A stretch of 64,000 nt of DNA from Prostheceraeus crozeri (lineage: Eukaryota; Platyhelminthes; Polycladida; Euryleptidae), in NCBI GenBank assembly GCA_907163375.1, contig CAJQUW010004600.1, forward strand, positions 248,001 through 312,000, in the 5' to 3' direction. The notes under the pieces were generated by a model. It worked only from the letters and a program-made list of their open reading frames with translations, did no database searches and was not told the origin of the DNA. Numbering within the stretch: the first letter of the stretch is position 1; each line of letters begins with the position of its first letter. A program made the translations under genes and the position numbers. Positions 63,757 through 64,000 of the stretch are shown here, in pieces.

Positions 63757-64000
63757 TTACTTTGTTTTTCGAAACACTGAAGTTATGAGGGATTTAGTAT
63801 CTTTCACATGGATGCACTCATGAAATCCATTTGTAATTTTGAGAGAAATAGACCGGATAGTTTGTTTGATAACAGGATGGTAGAAAATAGGTTGAAACCT
63901 CTTTTCAACAATTTCATATGAAGCGTTTTCATCATGAATGAAATCACGTAAAATGTATTCTTTTTTCTCACCAACAGAAATAGGTGAAATCAGATCACTT
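63757..64000 (-). CDS. probable penton protein, C-terminal end
   Basis: The visible end reads KKEYILRDFIHDENASYEIV, then FQPIFYHPVIKQTIRSISLK, then ITNGFHECIHV and a basic TSVFRKTK tail. Polinton pentons end with a line such as YxPVxKxxxxSIxIxIxD followed by a final strand of the LHFR type, which this resembles. Penton and polymerase genes are often neighbours. The first part lies outside the window. Confidence 0.45.
   Translation of the reverse strand, partial: SDLISPISVGEKKEYILRDFIHDENASYEIVEKRFQPIFYHPVIKQTIRSISLKITNGFHECIHVKDTKSLITSVFRKTK

Larger units (their letters stand above)
59310..64000. mobile_element. Polinton P3, left-hand part
   Basis: A protein-primed DNA polymerase gene on the plus strand and, facing it, the end of a probable penton gene on the minus strand. 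The element continues past the end of the window, and its left terminal repeat was not found. It looks broken, with several disruptions in the polymerase gene. Whether it belongs to the P1 family cannot be told, because P1 has no polymerase here to compare. Confidence 0.8.

Overview
The window looks like nuclear DNA of a marine invertebrate that is very rich in virus-like Polinton (Maverick) elements. Supporting signs are spliced genes, TATA boxes, AATAAA signals, several classes of cut-and-paste transposon, and words such as tacatgta and aggcctat, which are common in echinoderm and other marine invertebrate genomes. The phylum is only a guess. There is no prokaryotic operon structure and no rRNA. 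I saw no convincing tRNA gene.

Layout. (1) 1-8560 is a Polinton (P1) bounded by inverted repeats. It is palindromic: its right arm (6128-8560) is an inverted copy of its left arm (1-2088). The centre holds the packaging ATPase, a conserved 214-residue protein, an integrase with a chromodomain, a pVI-like protein and the major capsid gene. The arms carry an IAP-like UBA-RING gene, a small glycoprotein and a pX-like protein. (2) 8561-11440 is a flanking module with decayed small genes, a block shared with two other places in the window, and ~320-bp tandem repeats with G-runs. (3) 11441-22470 is a second, very AT-rich Polinton (P2) with a PolB amino-terminal module, fibre-like protein, capsid protein, PLA2 domain, integrase, adenain-like protease and a PPxY protein. 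It ends in a tandem repeat. (4) 22487-25412 is the right half of a P1-family element: penton gene, three small genes and the terminal repeat. It is followed by flanking module B (25413-29470), into which a mariner-like transposon has jumped. (5) 29471-48250 is host-like DNA. It holds a long EnSpm/CMC-type transposase gene with a spliced BEN-like partner, a hAT relic, a foldback repeat, a pogo/Tigger-type MITE and a Tc1 element that looks intact. (6) 48250-52990 is flanking module C, in inverted orientation to B for much of its length. It has a coiled-coil gene, an 88-residue gene with its own TATA box, and three small minus-strand genes. (7) 52990-59040 shows little. (8) 59310-64000 is the start of a third Polinton (P3), with a protein-primed DNA polymerase and, converging on it, the end of a probable penton gene. 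It runs out of the window.

The P1/B/C material forms one family. It shares terminal repeats, a recurring 15-bp junction word, homologous small genes, TATA promoters and 3-prime hairpins with a UUCG loop. P2 is a different lineage: its genes open directly after A-rich leaders and lack clear TATA boxes. All three Polintons look broken or incomplete in this window and are treated as fossils.

The most unusual points are the palindromic P1, its IAP-like and glycoprotein genes, the UUCG hairpins whose stems differ in sequence but still pair, and the mirror arrangement of modules B and C around about 19 kb of host-like DNA.
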